NCBI GenBank assembly: GCA_033105485.1
Contig: CP136956.1
Coordinates: 1,612,001 to 1,676,000, forward strand
Reading direction: 5' to 3'
From: LVI-A0039 sp033105485
GTDB taxonomy: Bacteria > Bacillota_I > Bacilli_A > UBA3375
DNA length: 64,000 bases
In this document: in pieces, positions 8,289 through 16,553 of the stretch
Position numbering within the stretch: position 1 is the first letter of the stretch
Layout of the letters: every line of letters starts with the position of its first letter
Notes under the pieces: generated by a model
Database searches by the model: none
What the model saw: only the letters and a program-made list of their open reading frames with translations
What the model was told of the DNA's origin: nothing
Made by a program: the position numbers and the translations under genes

Positions 8289-8909
8289 ATGAAACTTTTA
8301 ACTTTAGAAATCAATTTAGTTGGTGCACGAAAAAAAATAAAACGAAAAATTCAAATTACAGATGATTATAACTTAAACGCATTACATATTGCAATTCAAG
8401 AAATGTTCTACTTTAATTATGATCAAGAGCATGAGTTTGAATTTAAAGATGTTGTGTATTTACCAGAGTGTGAAAATGACTTTGCACAATTAACAGAAAT
8501 GCAAAATTTATTGAAAGAAGAAATGGATATTCTAACTGATAAAGGTGTAGACATTGAACAACTGTTTAATACTAAAAAAGTATATAAAGATGACTGTTCT
8601 ACGCAATTAGTTGCTTTAAACTTAACTGTAGGAGATAGTGTTGATTATACATATGATAGTGATAATAACTATGAATTTACTATTGAATTAGTTCAAACTA
8701 ATCCGGCAGAGAAAAGTAAAATAGCAGTTGTAGACCTAAAAGGAAAGTTTATCCCACAAGGGTTAGATGTCGATTCATATAACCTTTTAAAAGAACAAAA
8801 AAGTGGTGACGAATATGAAATGTTAGTAGCTTTAGAAAAAACTTTTGAAAAAGATTTAGTAGTTGAAAATGTATCACAAATACCACCAACGGCAACAATG
8901 TATGAATAA
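8289..8909 (+). CDS. pRiA4b ORF-3-like family protein (tentative)
   Basis: 206 residues, acidic and soluble. The opening LLTLEINLVGARKKIKRKIQI followed by NLNALHIAIQEMFYF matches the start of the plasmid pRiA4b ORF-3-like/IS1096 TnpR-like family, where a beta strand is followed by 'lh.aiq.aFgw..dH.heF'. Here YDQEHEFEF is present. The role of that family is poorly known. ATG at 8289 follows GGAGTG. It is monocistronic with its own terminator. Confidence 0.6.
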   Translation: MKLLTLEINLVGARKKIKRKIQITDDYNLNALHIAIQEMFYFNYDQEHEFEFKDVVYLPECENDFAQLTEMQNLLKEEMDILTDKGVDIEQLFNTKKVYKDDCSTQLVALNLTVGDSVDYTYDSDNNYEFTIELVQTNPAEKSKIAVVDLKGKFIPQGLDVDSYNLLKEQKSGDEYEMLVALEKTFEKDLVVENVSQIPPTATMYE

Positions 8910-8913
8910 AATT

Positions 8914-8939
8914 AAGGAGATCTGATTCTCCTTTTTTTT
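8914..8939 (+). terminator. Intrinsic terminator
   Basis: AAGGAGA pairs with TCTCCTT, followed by a T-run. Confidence 0.8.
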
Positions 8940-8996
8940 ACATAAAAATACAATGTTGTATAAATGTGCTATAATTTTATAGTTGAAGGAGGTATA

Positions 8997-9788
8997 GTGA
9001 AATTACAAAATAAGTTTTACTTTCGTTTTTTGTTTAGAACAGTTGTAGCAACACTATTTGTTTACTTCGGACTATATTCTGCAATGGTAATAATAACATA
9101 TGCTAATCAGCAAATTGTGAGTGATAGTTACTTGTTTGATGCGTATCTCATATTAATTGAAATAATGGTATTATTACTATTTATTCATTATTTGAAAAAT
9201 TCAATTGAAAAATCACTTAGTATTATTAGATGTGAGATTATGTATTGGATTTCTTTATTTGCAACGACTGCAGTTATAGCGTCCTATTTACTTTTAACAG
9301 TATTGGTTAGACTACAATATAATGAATTGTATTCATTGTACAATCATTCGTTTAATATCGGCTTACTATTAATGGCAAACTTAATTTTAGTATATACGGC
9401 AACAGTAATTTCCGGATCGATTCTTTACTTATATTTTCAAATATTATTTCCGCTATCTAATAAGCTAAATAATAAGTGGATTACAATGGGGATAATATAT
9501 GGGATTGTAACAGTCGTATACATAATATATGGAGTAAGTTCATTTGAAATTGGTAATGTATTTAGACAACATACTATAATTTACTCGTTCTTAGTTTATT
9601 TGGGGACAATTATTACATTGCACTATGTCGCAGATTACTTTGAGGAAAATGTATATACTGCTGATTTAGAAGATGAAGCTGTTATTATCGTTCAATCGAA
9701 TAGAATTATTTATAATATATTGTTTCTACCAGTTTTTATTGTTAAGAAATATACCTTATCTTTATATGGTTATCTTTTTCAGAAATAA
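8997..9788 (+). CDS. Polytopic membrane protein of unknown function
   Basis: 263 residues with about six membrane helices. I chose GTG at 8997 because AAGGAGGT ends four bases before it; the longer frame begins inside the promoter region. An extended -10 TGTGCTATAAT lies 25 bp upstream. Aromatic and Tyr-rich loops are visible but no motif was recognised. It reads toward rpsO with no obvious terminator between them. Confidence 0.6.
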   Translation: MKLQNKFYFRFLFRTVVATLFVYFGLYSAMVIITYANQQIVSDSYLFDAYLILIEIMVLLLFIHYLKNSIEKSLSIIRCEIMYWISLFATTAVIASYLLLTVLVRLQYNELYSLYNHSFNIGLLLMANLILVYTATVISGSILYLYFQILFPLSNKLNNKWITMGIIYGIVTVVYIIYGVSSFEIGNVFRQHTIIYSFLVYLGTIITLHYVADYFEENVYTADLEDEAVIIVQSNRIIYNILFLPVFIVKKYTLSLYGYLFQK

Positions 9789-9895
9789 TCATATAATGTT
9801 TTTTTTATGATATAATATATTTGGTTTTTTCTTGGATTAGAAGTCCCGACTTTATTCTAGGTGAAGACACAAAATTTAAAAATAGGGAGACTACA

Positions 9896-10159
9896 ATGAC
9901 TAAAGAACGTAGAACAGAAATCGTTACTGAATTCGGTAAAAATGCAACTGACACAGGAAACGTAGCAGTACAAATCGCATTATTAACAGAAGAAATTAAC
10001 GAATTAAACGCACACTTAGCAGTGCACAAAAAAGATAACCACTCTCGTCGTGGATTATTAAAAAAAGTAGGTAAGAGAAGAAACTTATCTAAATACTTAA
10101 TGGATAAAGATTACGATACATATAAAGAAACTATCGCTAAATTAGGTTTAAGAAGATAA
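9896..10159 (+). CDS. rpsO: 30S ribosomal protein S15
   Basis: S15 binds the 16S rRNA central domain early in 30S assembly. The 87-residue product has the conserved core LNAHLAVHKKDNHSRRGLL and the C-terminal YL...D...Y......LGLR. ATG at 9896 follows AGGGAGA; the longer frame to 9821 extends into the leader. About 75 nt of leader follow a possible -10 near 9811. S15 leaders are often autoregulatory in bacteria, but I could not confirm a fold here. Confidence 0.93.
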   Translation: MTKERRTEIVTEFGKNATDTGNVAVQIALLTEEINELNAHLAVHKKDNHSRRGLLKKVGKRRNLSKYLMDKDYDTYKETIAKLGLRR

Positions 10160-10173
10160 TAACTTTAAAGATA

Positions 10174-10201
10174 AATACCTTCTATAAGGTATTTTCTTTT
10201 T
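10174..10201 (+). terminator. Intrinsic terminator after rpsO
   Basis: AATACCT pairs with AAGGTATT, followed by TTCTTTTT. Confidence 0.8.
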
Positions 10202-10229
10202 ATATATATAAAATAATAAGGGAGAAAAA

Positions 10230-11711
10230 ATGGCAAAAGTATTTACAGAGCAAGAACAAATACGTTTAGATAAAGCAAATGAACTACGAGCTGCTGGAGT
10301 TAATCCATACAACAACGGTTATGCACCTGAAGTTAAAGCTAGTGACATCCGTCGTGACTATGAGCAGTTTACGAAAGAAGAGCTAGATGAGAAGCTAGTT
10401 GTAACGTCAGTTGCAGGTCGTATTATGACGAACCGTAACCAGGGTAAAGCAGGTTTTGCAACGTTAAAGGATTCTACAGGAGATATGCAACTTTACTTCA
10501 ATAAAGGAAATCTTACTGAAGAAGAATTTATGGTGTGGAAAAAATTAGACCTAGGTGATATTGTATTCGCTGAAGGTGAAGTAATGAAAACAGGAAAAGG
10601 TGCATTATCAATTCGTGTTAAGAAGTTTGTTTTATTAACTAAAGCAATTCGTCCATTACCAGAAAAATTCCACGGACTAACTGACGTTGAAGAACGTTAC
10701 CGTCGTCGTTATGTTGATTTAATTATGAACGATGAATCTCGTGAAGTGTTCACTAAGCGTAGTATCATTATGAATGAATTACGTACTATTCTAGCTGAAC
10801 GTGGATACATGGAAGTTGAAACTCCAATCTTACAAACAATTGCTGGTGGAGCTGCTGCTAAGCCATTTATAACTCACCACAATACTTTAGACATCGAAAT
10901 GTTCATGCGTATTGCTCCTGAGTTATACTTAAAAAGATTAATCGTTGGTGGATATGATAAAGTATTCGAAATCGGTCGTTTATTCCGTAACGAAGGGATG
11001 AGTATTAAACACAATCCAGAGTTTACAACTATTGAACTTTATGAAGCATACGGTAACATGGAATCAATGATGGAAATTACAGAAGCAATTATTCAAAGAT
11101 TATGTTTAGCTGTAAATGACAGTTTACAAATTACGTATGGCGAAACTGATATTGATTTATCTAACTTCCGTAAAGTGCGTATGGCAGACTTAGTTAATGA
11201 AGTATGTGGTGTTAACTTCGATGATATTACTACATATGAAGAAGCAGCTGCAGTTGCTAAAGAACACAATGTTGAGTTAGATGATCACCACTTCGGTATT
11301 GGTCACGTATTAAACGAGTTCTTCGAACAAAAATGTGAGGAAACATTAATTCAACCAACAATGGTATACAACCACCCAGTTGAAGTTTCACCATTATCTC
11401 GTATTGATCATGCAGATCCTCGTTACACTGAAAGATTTGAATTATTTATCGATACTCGTGAATATGCAAACGCATTCAGTGAGTTAAACGACCCAATTGA
11501 TCAATTAGAGAGATTTGAAAACCAAGTTAAGGAAGCTGATTTAGGAAATGATGAAGCTACAAGAATCGATTACGATTTCGTAGAAGCATTAGAAACTGGA
11601 TTACCTCCAACTGGTGGATTAGGAATTGGTATTGACCGTTTAGTAATGTTATTAACAAACTCAGAGTCAATCAGAGATGTAATCTTATTCCCAACTATGA
11701 AAAATAAATAA
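10230..11711 (+). CDS. lysS: Lysine--tRNA ligase (class II)
   Basis: 493 residues, the usual length for LysRS. The N-terminal OB-fold (about 55-140, VAGRIMTNRNQGKAGFATL) binds the anticodon. The class II core carries motif 2 (FEIGRLFRNEGMS, about 247-259) and motif 3 (GLGIGIDRLVML, near 475). It charges tRNA-Lys in the cytoplasm. AAGGGAG precedes the ATG and no T-box is seen upstream. A terminator follows the stop. Confidence 0.95.
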   Translation: MAKVFTEQEQIRLDKANELRAAGVNPYNNGYAPEVKASDIRRDYEQFTKEELDEKLVVTSVAGRIMTNRNQGKAGFATLKDSTGDMQLYFNKGNLTEEEFMVWKKLDLGDIVFAEGEVMKTGKGALSIRVKKFVLLTKAIRPLPEKFHGLTDVEERYRRRYVDLIMNDESREVFTKRSIIMNELRTILAERGYMEVETPILQTIAGGAAAKPFITHHNTLDIEMFMRIAPELYLKRLIVGGYDKVFEIGRLFRNEGMSIKHNPEFTTIELYEAYGNMESMMEITEAIIQRLCLAVNDSLQITYGETDIDLSNFRKVRMADLVNEVCGVNFDDITTYEEAAAVAKEHNVELDDHHFGIGHVLNEFFEQKCEETLIQPTMVYNHPVEVSPLSRIDHADPRYTERFELFIDTREYANAFSELNDPIDQLERFENQVKEADLGNDEATRIDYDFVEALETGLPPTGGLGIGIDRLVMLLTNSESIRDVILFPTMKNK

Positions 11712-11719
11712 TTGAAATT

Positions 11720-11744
11720 GAGACAAGTTATTGTCTCTTTTTTT
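11720..11744 (+). terminator. Intrinsic terminator after lysS
   Basis: GAGACA pairs with TGTCTC, followed by a T-run. Confidence 0.8.
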
Positions 11745-11757
11745 AATAAGGAGTAGT

Positions 11758-12291
11758 ATGATATTATATATTTGTCAAACTTTAGATGGCTTTATAGCCA
11801 AACCAGATGGAAGCATTGATTTTCTAGATCAATTCAATGATTTAATTGCAAACTCAAATAACGATGATATTAAAAATACATATACAAACTTTATGGCTGA
11901 TATTGAGAATGTTGTTGAAGGTTATACAACATATAAACAATTAGAAACTATGGGCTATGGTGAGGCATATAAAGGTTATAATCATTATGTTTTAACAAAT
12001 AAACATCGAGATGAGAGAAATGATCATGTAACGCGATTTGTAAGCTTTGAGGAGTTAAAAGAACTTGACTTGAATTCTGCTTCAACTTTTCTAGTTGGTG
12101 GCTCAAAAGTGATTACAGAGGCTTTTAAGCAGAAGTTAGTTACAAAGCTTATAATAACTCAATTGCCTATCTTTTTAGGAGCTGGTATTAAGTTATTTGA
12201 TAATGTAACAAGTGAAGTTGATATGACGATTACAAATATTATTAGTGATGATAAGTTTTATCAAGTTGAGTATAAAATTGAATACAAATAA
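11758..12291 (+). CDS. Dihydrofolate reductase/RibD C-terminal-like reductase
   Basis: 177 residues. The start MILYICQTLDGFIAKPDGS (Ile-strand, then S/TLDGFIA) is the hallmark of the YyaP/YwjB-type DHFR-like fold. Later features are VVEGYTTYKQLE, YVLTNK, FLVGGSKVITEAF and ITQLPIFLGAGIKLF, all typical of the NADPH-binding RibD_C domain. These proteins probably reduce a pterin- or pyrimidine-like substrate, but the real one is unknown. ATG at 11758 follows AAGGAG. Confidence 0.85.
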   Translation: MILYICQTLDGFIAKPDGSIDFLDQFNDLIANSNNDDIKNTYTNFMADIENVVEGYTTYKQLETMGYGEAYKGYNHYVLTNKHRDERNDHVTRFVSFEELKELDLNSASTFLVGGSKVITEAFKQKLVTKLIITQLPIFLGAGIKLFDNVTSEVDMTITNIISDDKFYQVEYKIEYK

Positions 12292-12298
12292 TTATTTG

Positions 12299-12325
12299 AA
12301 AGACCTAATACTAGGTCTTTTTTTT
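12299..12325 (+). terminator. Intrinsic terminator
   Basis: AAAGACCT and AGGTCTTT form the stem, followed by a T-run. Confidence 0.85.
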
Positions 12326-12390
12326 GTGCTAAAAACGAGGATACATATCTATTTAATATAGTGGTATAATAATTAATGAGGTGAGCACAA

Positions 12391-13491
12391 ATGAATAAAA
12401 CAATAGTAACCGGACTTTTAATACTAACTATTTTAGCTCCAAATCTAAATGCAACTGAAACTGAAGTTGCAAACTTAACTGAGGAACAACAAGAATTAAA
12501 GGATGAGATTTCAAAATCTACAATAAAAATCGATGAATATCAGCAAGAGTTAAACACAGCTAATGCTGAAATAGCATCGAATGAATCTGAAATTCAAAGT
12601 TTAAATAGTGAAATAGATAGTTTAAAATCACAAGTTGAAGATATGGTAGCAGCAAGTTCTGATACTTTAGTTGTAATGCAAAAATTAAATAATCAAAATA
12701 CTTTTGCTAAATATTTAATTGAAGATAATGGAGAAAATTTCTTTTTAAAGTATCAAAATTTACAACAATTGACTTCAACTCTAACTATTAATGTAAATGA
12801 TTTAATTGCTAATATTAAAACTATGCAATCAAATCTAAATACTGTAGAAGAGATTAATCAAGAGAATGTAAATTTAAAAACTGAATCGGAGACGATATTA
12901 GAAAAACAACTAAAAAAGGAAGATGAACTTCGTGAAACATTGAGTGATGTAGACAGTTCTTTATTGGATGCAAATCAACAATTAACTCTTGAGCAGGCTA
13001 AGGAACTTGAAACTAGTGAAAACAAAGATAAACTTGATGAAACAGAGACAAAAGATAATAGTACTAAACAAGTTAAAGAACCAGAGGTAGTAGAACCAGA
13101 AGTGCCGGAAGTAGTCGAACCAGAAGTGCCGGAAGTAGTAGAACCAGAAGTACCAGAGGTAGTAGAACCAGATTCGCAATACCCAGCTGATGGTAATGTA
13201 AGTGGTTATAAAAATCAGATTATGTCAGCAGCTGGAATTAGTAGTAGTGATTATCAATATGTAGACTATATAGTTAACCGTGAGAGTTCATGGAACTACT
13301 TAAATTCAAATGCAGTATCTGGTGCCTATGGTTTATGTCAAGCATTACCCGGAAGTAAAATGTCAAGTAGTGGTAGTGATTGGGCAACTAACCCAGAAAC
13401 ACAAATGAGCTGGTGTAATAGTTACGCACTGTCAAGATATGGTTCATGGTCACAAGCATATGACTTTTGGTTAGAGAATAATTGGTGGTAG
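12391..13491 (+). CDS. Secreted coiled-coil protein with Apf/SLT-like muralytic domain
   Basis: 366 residues. A signal peptide (1 to about 22) is followed by a long coiled coil (about 25-205, PcsB/CwlO-like heptads of Glu, Leu and Ser). A Pro/Glu/Val repeat linker (about 230-260) leads to a C-terminal domain with IVNRESSWNYLNSNAVSGAYG and GLCQALPGSKM. That motif is the lysozyme-like fold of aggregation-promoting factors, with the Glu of RESS as the likely catalytic acid. It probably trims or binds peptidoglycan at the cell surface, with the coiled coil regulating or anchoring it. GAGGTG precedes the ATG. Confidence 0.85.
   Translation: MNKTIVTGLLILTILAPNLNATETEVANLTEEQQELKDEISKSTIKIDEYQQELNTANAEIASNESEIQSLNSEIDSLKSQVEDMVAASSDTLVVMQKLNNQNTFAKYLIEDNGENFFLKYQNLQQLTSTLTINVNDLIANIKTMQSNLNTVEEINQENVNLKTESETILEKQLKKEDELRETLSDVDSSLLDANQQLTLEQAKELETSENKDKLDETETKDNSTKQVKEPEVVEPEVPEVVEPEVPEVVEPEVPEVVEPDSQYPADGNVSGYKNQIMSAAGISSSDYQYVDYIVNRESSWNYLNSNAVSGAYGLCQALPGSKMSSSGSDWATNPETQMSWCNSYALSRYGSWSQAYDFWLENNWW
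13087..13170 (+). repeat. 24-bp in-frame tandem repeat in the Apf-like gene
   Basis: Three 24-bp units (13087-13110, 13111-13134, 13135-13158) and a half unit encode VVEPEVPE repeats. The units differ by a few bases. They form the Pro-rich linker and could expand or contract by slippage. Confidence 0.85.
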
Positions 13492-13605
13492 CCAAAGATA
13501 TGATATAATGTAAAAAGCGCTTTGAGGAATATTGGTAACAATTGGAAATGAAACATGTAATTTATATTACTGATAACGAACAACACAGTTATAAAAATTA
13601 TTCAG

Positions 13606-14093
13606 GTGAAATATGCCTCAAGGAAAAAAGAACAAATTATTTTTGGTTTAATAATGGCCACAGTTATGGTCTATGGGATGATTGTATACAATATTGCAAT
13701 CGAATTTGGTGAATTAGCAAATGAAGTGTTTGTAATCGCATTACATGAGTTAATTATTATGAGGTCTATTGCATTTATATTAGAAGCTACATTTGTTAGT
13801 AAACTTGCTTTTAAATTAGCTTTTAAAGTAGTTAATCATGAAGAACGTCAAATTTTTAAGATTCTTGCAATTCAAACATCAATCGTTTAATAATGTGTCC
13901 GATTATGAGTATTATTGCAATAATTTTATTCGCTAATCCAACTCCAAGTGCACTTATTGCAACTTGGATGCAAAAGTATGCAATCAATTTACCATTCGTA
14001 TTAGGGTGGCAAATTATTTTCTGTGGACCATTTGTTCGTTCTATTCTAAAATTAATTAGAAAACAAACAGACTCACAATTACAAACTGCATAA
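13606..14093 (+). pseudogene. DUF2798 family membrane protein, frameshifted
   Basis: Two consecutive frames (13606-13890 and 13893-14093) together form one DUF2798-type protein. The first half has RKKEQIIFGLIMATVMVYGM, typical of the family's first helix; the second has MCPIMSIIAIILF, which normally continues directly from the first half. The frames differ (13606 and 13893 are not congruent mod 3) and two stop codons separate them. A good TATAAT lies near 13508, but the apparent GTG start has no ribosome site, so the 5' end may also be damaged. A sequencing error remains possible. Confidence 0.7.
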
Positions 14094-14146
14094 AAATGAC
14101 GTGTAAGAAATTAAACAGAATCCATAAATGTGTAATAAGAAATAAA

Positions 14147-14201
14147 AAGAACAAATGAAAAATGACATCCACTTCCGGGATGTCATTTTTCATTTGTTCT
14201 T
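14147..14201. terminator. Perfect 24-bp hairpin, likely bidirectional terminator
   Basis: The left arm (14147-14170) and right arm (14178-14201) are exact reverse complements around a 7-base loop. The inner GACATCC/GGATGTC core is flanked by A5 and T5 tracts, so it can act as a terminator on either strand. The stem is unusually long and perfect, which would also suit the end of a small mobile element. Confidence 0.7.
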
Positions 14202-14351
14202 ATGTTTCCTAACGTACAACTAGTCTATCATATAGTCATCAGGCATTATTTGTAAATTTTTAAAGTAGTACAATTTTCACACCCAACTTTATAATGTTAT
14301 TTCAGCATTGTTATAATCTCTTGGATAAATAGAATGTCTCTTTAGGATTGT

Positions 14352-14412
14352 CAAAAAAGCCAAACCTCAAAGTACTGCGATTCCGCTCTTTTATTTGAAA
14401 TTCAAGTTTATG
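14352..14412 (-). repeat. Dispersed terminator-like repeat, copy a
   Basis: It shares a core with 18341-18417 and 43900-43977 (consensus on minus: AAAGAGCCGAATCTCA, then a GAGTTTCGGCTTTT arm). On the minus strand it forms a hairpin with a U-run just after the RpiR gene. Confidence 0.6.
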
Positions 14413-14443
14413 GGCTATAGTCAAATCGTAGTAAACTCTTGTG

Positions 14444-15187
14444 TTATTGATATGAAATTGGTAATCCTTTTTGTAATTTGAAATGATCAATTAATAATTC
14501 AAAATATATAAAGTATAAAGTTCGATTACACAAATAATTACAACTATAAGAAGTACATGGATCATTAGATAAAGTAATAATGTTTTGATAGTGTTCTATA
14601 GTTGGAATTGTTTCGCAAACTGTCCATGTTGTTGTTTTTTCTTGTCTTGCTAGTTCAAGTCTACTTGTTATCAAAGGTTCTCCCATACATGGGGAAACAA
14701 ATAAAATCAAGTTATTAGATTTGTTTTTTATTTCAATATCTAAAAATTTTGAATCTGTATGAAGCATAATAGGCTTTTGTGAAACCTCACGTAGCCTCGG
14801 GGCGATGTATTCAAGAACTGGGATGCTACTATCAGCTCCGAATAAAATAATATAATCAGCATTATTAATTGCATGATAAATCGAAGTTATTTTATTTGGA
14901 TTGGCAGCTAGATTAGTAAGTAAAAAGTCAATCTTAGTTTGCAAGTTTGAGTAAGTGTTATCATTTGTCTTGTTAACATTTGCTTCAGATTGAATCTTTT
15001 CTTTAAGTTCTCCGAAGTTTTCAAATCCAATTTTCTTTACGTACTTAATTACAGTTGATGGTGAAACGTAGGCAAGTTTTGCAATCGCTCCTACAGTTAT
15101 AAATTCGATACAAGTACTTTTCTCTAATATAACATTTGCTATTGTTTTTTCAGTATCGGTTAAAGTCTCGTTATATAACCATCTCAT
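14444..15187 (-). CDS. MurR/RpiR family transcriptional regulator
   Basis: 247 residues. The N-terminal helix-turn-helix (about 1-75, opening LTDTEKTIANVILE and containing VSPSTVIKYVKKIGFENF) is followed by a SIS-like domain (about 95-215, DYIILFGADSSIPVLEYIAPRL) that normally binds a phosphosugar. ATG at 15187 lies six bases after GAGGTG. It is divergent from the YeeE/YedE-CoADR operon. The SIS domain has several Cys (near 198-226, in CTSYSCNYLCNRT), unusual for this family and potentially sulfur-responsive; that is inference. Confidence 0.85.
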   Translation of the reverse strand: MRWLYNETLTDTEKTIANVILEKSTCIEFITVGAIAKLAYVSPSTVIKYVKKIGFENFGELKEKIQSEANVNKTNDNTYSNLQTKIDFLLTNLAANPNKITSIYHAINNADYIILFGADSSIPVLEYIAPRLREVSQKPIMLHTDSKFLDIEIKNKSNNLILFVSPCMGEPLITSRLELARQEKTTTWTVCETIPTIEHYQNIITLSNDPCTSYSCNYLCNRTLYFIYFELLIDHFKLQKGLPISYQ

Positions 15188-15249
15188 AAATATCACCTCT
15201 ATATATATTATATAGCAAATAGCTAATTTTTTTAGATAAACTACAGTTT

Positions 15250-15304
15250 GTGAAAAAACTTTTCCAAGTTACAGGAAAAACAGGGCAAGGAAAGTATTTT
15301 TCAC
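15250..15304. promoter_or_regulatory. Candidate operator upstream of the sulfur operon
   Basis: GTGAAAAAACTTTTCC (15250-15265) and GGAAAGTATTTTTCAC (15289-15304) form an imperfect inverted repeat (13 of 16). It sits between the divergent RpiR gene and the promoter at 15318-15348. RpiR proteins commonly bind TGAAA/TTTCA-type palindromes. Confidence 0.45.
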
Positions 15305-15317
15305 GATTTTACAAATA

Positions 15318-15348
15318 TTGTCAAAACTTTTCCGGGGATTGTTATAAT
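15318..15348 (+). promoter_or_regulatory. Sigma-A promoter of the sulfur operon
   Basis: TTGTCA (15318-15323), a 19-bp spacer and TATAAT (15343-15348), then CGGAGG and ATG at 15367. The short leader means the start at 15367, not 15250, is used. Confidence 0.7.
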
Positions 15349-15366
15349 TATTTTCGGAGGTTTAGT

Positions 15367-16545
15367 ATGACAAAACAGAACATTATTGGATTCATCATTT
15401 TAGGTGTATCAATTATTATCGGGATTGCTGCAGATACGGCAATTACTACAAGAATTTTTTTAGGACTAGCTTTAGGGTATGTGTTAGTTCGTGGGTCATT
15501 TGGTTTTGCAGGAAGTGTGAACCGTGCATATAAATTTAATTCATTAGCATTAATGCGTGCATTAATGAATATGTTTATGATTACAGCAGGGCTTAGTGCA
15601 ATTTTATTTTTATTTACGGATATTGCAAGTTACGATTTATGGATTAATCAAATTAACTTAGGATTAATCTTAGGAGGTTTATTATTTGGTATTGGTATGG
15701 CATTTGCATCTTGTTGTGCATCAGGAGTAATGACAGATGGAGTTGTTAGTCCGACTAAATTAGTTGTTGTAACATTAGGGTTTGGACTAGGTATCTTATT
15801 AGGATTTCCATTACAAACAAGTGCGACATGGATTACAGATGGTGCCCAAATAGCATTCTTTAATATTTCGGATAATTTGTTAGTAGGTTTAACTTTTGCT
15901 TTACTAGTAACGATTGCTTTAGGGATGTTAGTTAAATTCATTACACGTAAAGTAGAAGCTAAATGGGAAGTAGAAGGAAAAGTTGCTTGTTGTGCTTCAG
16001 AAGTTATTGAAGGTGAGTATGAAACTACAACTGAAAAAATATTAGTTAAACCATTTAGTTTAAATCAAACAGCAGTAATTATTTCTGTTATCTTTGTAAT
16101 TATGTTAGCAGTTACTAAATCTGGATGGGGAGCAAGTACTCCTTATGGATTCTGGGTTGGTAAATTATTAATGACATTTGGTGTAGATGCAGCTACATTA
16201 GGTGAGTTCACTGGAAAAGGAGCTGATTTCTTTAACTTTGGATTATTTAGTGGTCAAGGACCTAGTAGTGTTGGAATTCAAAACATATTTATTTTTATTG
16301 GTGGATGCGTTGCAGCACTTACAATGAACAAATTTAATCCATCATTCAAATTGCCAATTAAACAAGTAGTGATATTATTAGTAGCAGGTGTTATTATGGG
16401 ATTTGGTACGCGTCTTGCAAATGGATGTAACGTAGGAGCACTATATACGCCAATCGCGAACTTTTCATTATCTGGTTGGATTTTCTTAATTCCAATGATA
16501 GTAGGTGGAGTAATCGGAAATATGATTAGTAAAAAAATTAACTAG
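15367..16545 (+). CDS. YeeE/YedE family sulfur (thiosulfate-type) transporter, two-domain
   Basis: 392 residues, about ten membrane helices in two YeeE/YedE (DUF395) repeats. Conserved Cys lie in membrane motifs: ASCCASGVMTDG in the first half and RLANGCNVGALYTP plus LSGWIF in the second. TsuA-type members pass thiosulfate through Cys-relayed S-S contacts. A cytosolic linker with CC (VACCASE, about 205-211) joins the halves. ATG at 15367 follows CGGAGG; the following CoADR gene is 8 bp away, so both form a sulfur import and reduction operon. Confidence 0.88.
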   Translation: MTKQNIIGFIILGVSIIIGIAADTAITTRIFLGLALGYVLVRGSFGFAGSVNRAYKFNSLALMRALMNMFMITAGLSAILFLFTDIASYDLWINQINLGLILGGLLFGIGMAFASCCASGVMTDGVVSPTKLVVVTLGFGLGILLGFPLQTSATWITDGAQIAFFNISDNLLVGLTFALLVTIALGMLVKFITRKVEAKWEVEGKVACCASEVIEGEYETTTEKILVKPFSLNQTAVIISVIFVIMLAVTKSGWGASTPYGFWVGKLLMTFGVDAATLGEFTGKGADFFNFGLFSGQGPSSVGIQNIFIFIGGCVAALTMNKFNPSFKLPIKQVVILLVAGVIMGFGTRLANGCNVGALYTPIANFSLSGWIFLIPMIVGGVIGNMISKKIN

Positions 16546-16553
16546 GAGATAAA

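Larger units (their letters stand above)
14094..14443. other. 350-bp intergenic region with a long hairpin and a repeat
   Basis: This gap holds a perfect 24-bp hairpin (14147-14201), then about 150 bp of AT-rich sequence with no open frame, then copy a of a dispersed terminator-like repeat (14352-14412) just beyond the 3' end of the RpiR gene. Confidence 0.6.

Noticed and set aside
10201..10229. T-box leader before lysS or gltX
   Set aside because: Gaps are too short (about 70 bp or less) and no T-box TGGNACC motif or specifier stem was seen.
13087..13170. Short tandem repeats as a CRISPR array
   Set aside because: The units are 24 bp, adjacent without spacers and in frame as VVEPEVPE codons. 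No CRISPR array was seen anywhere in the window.
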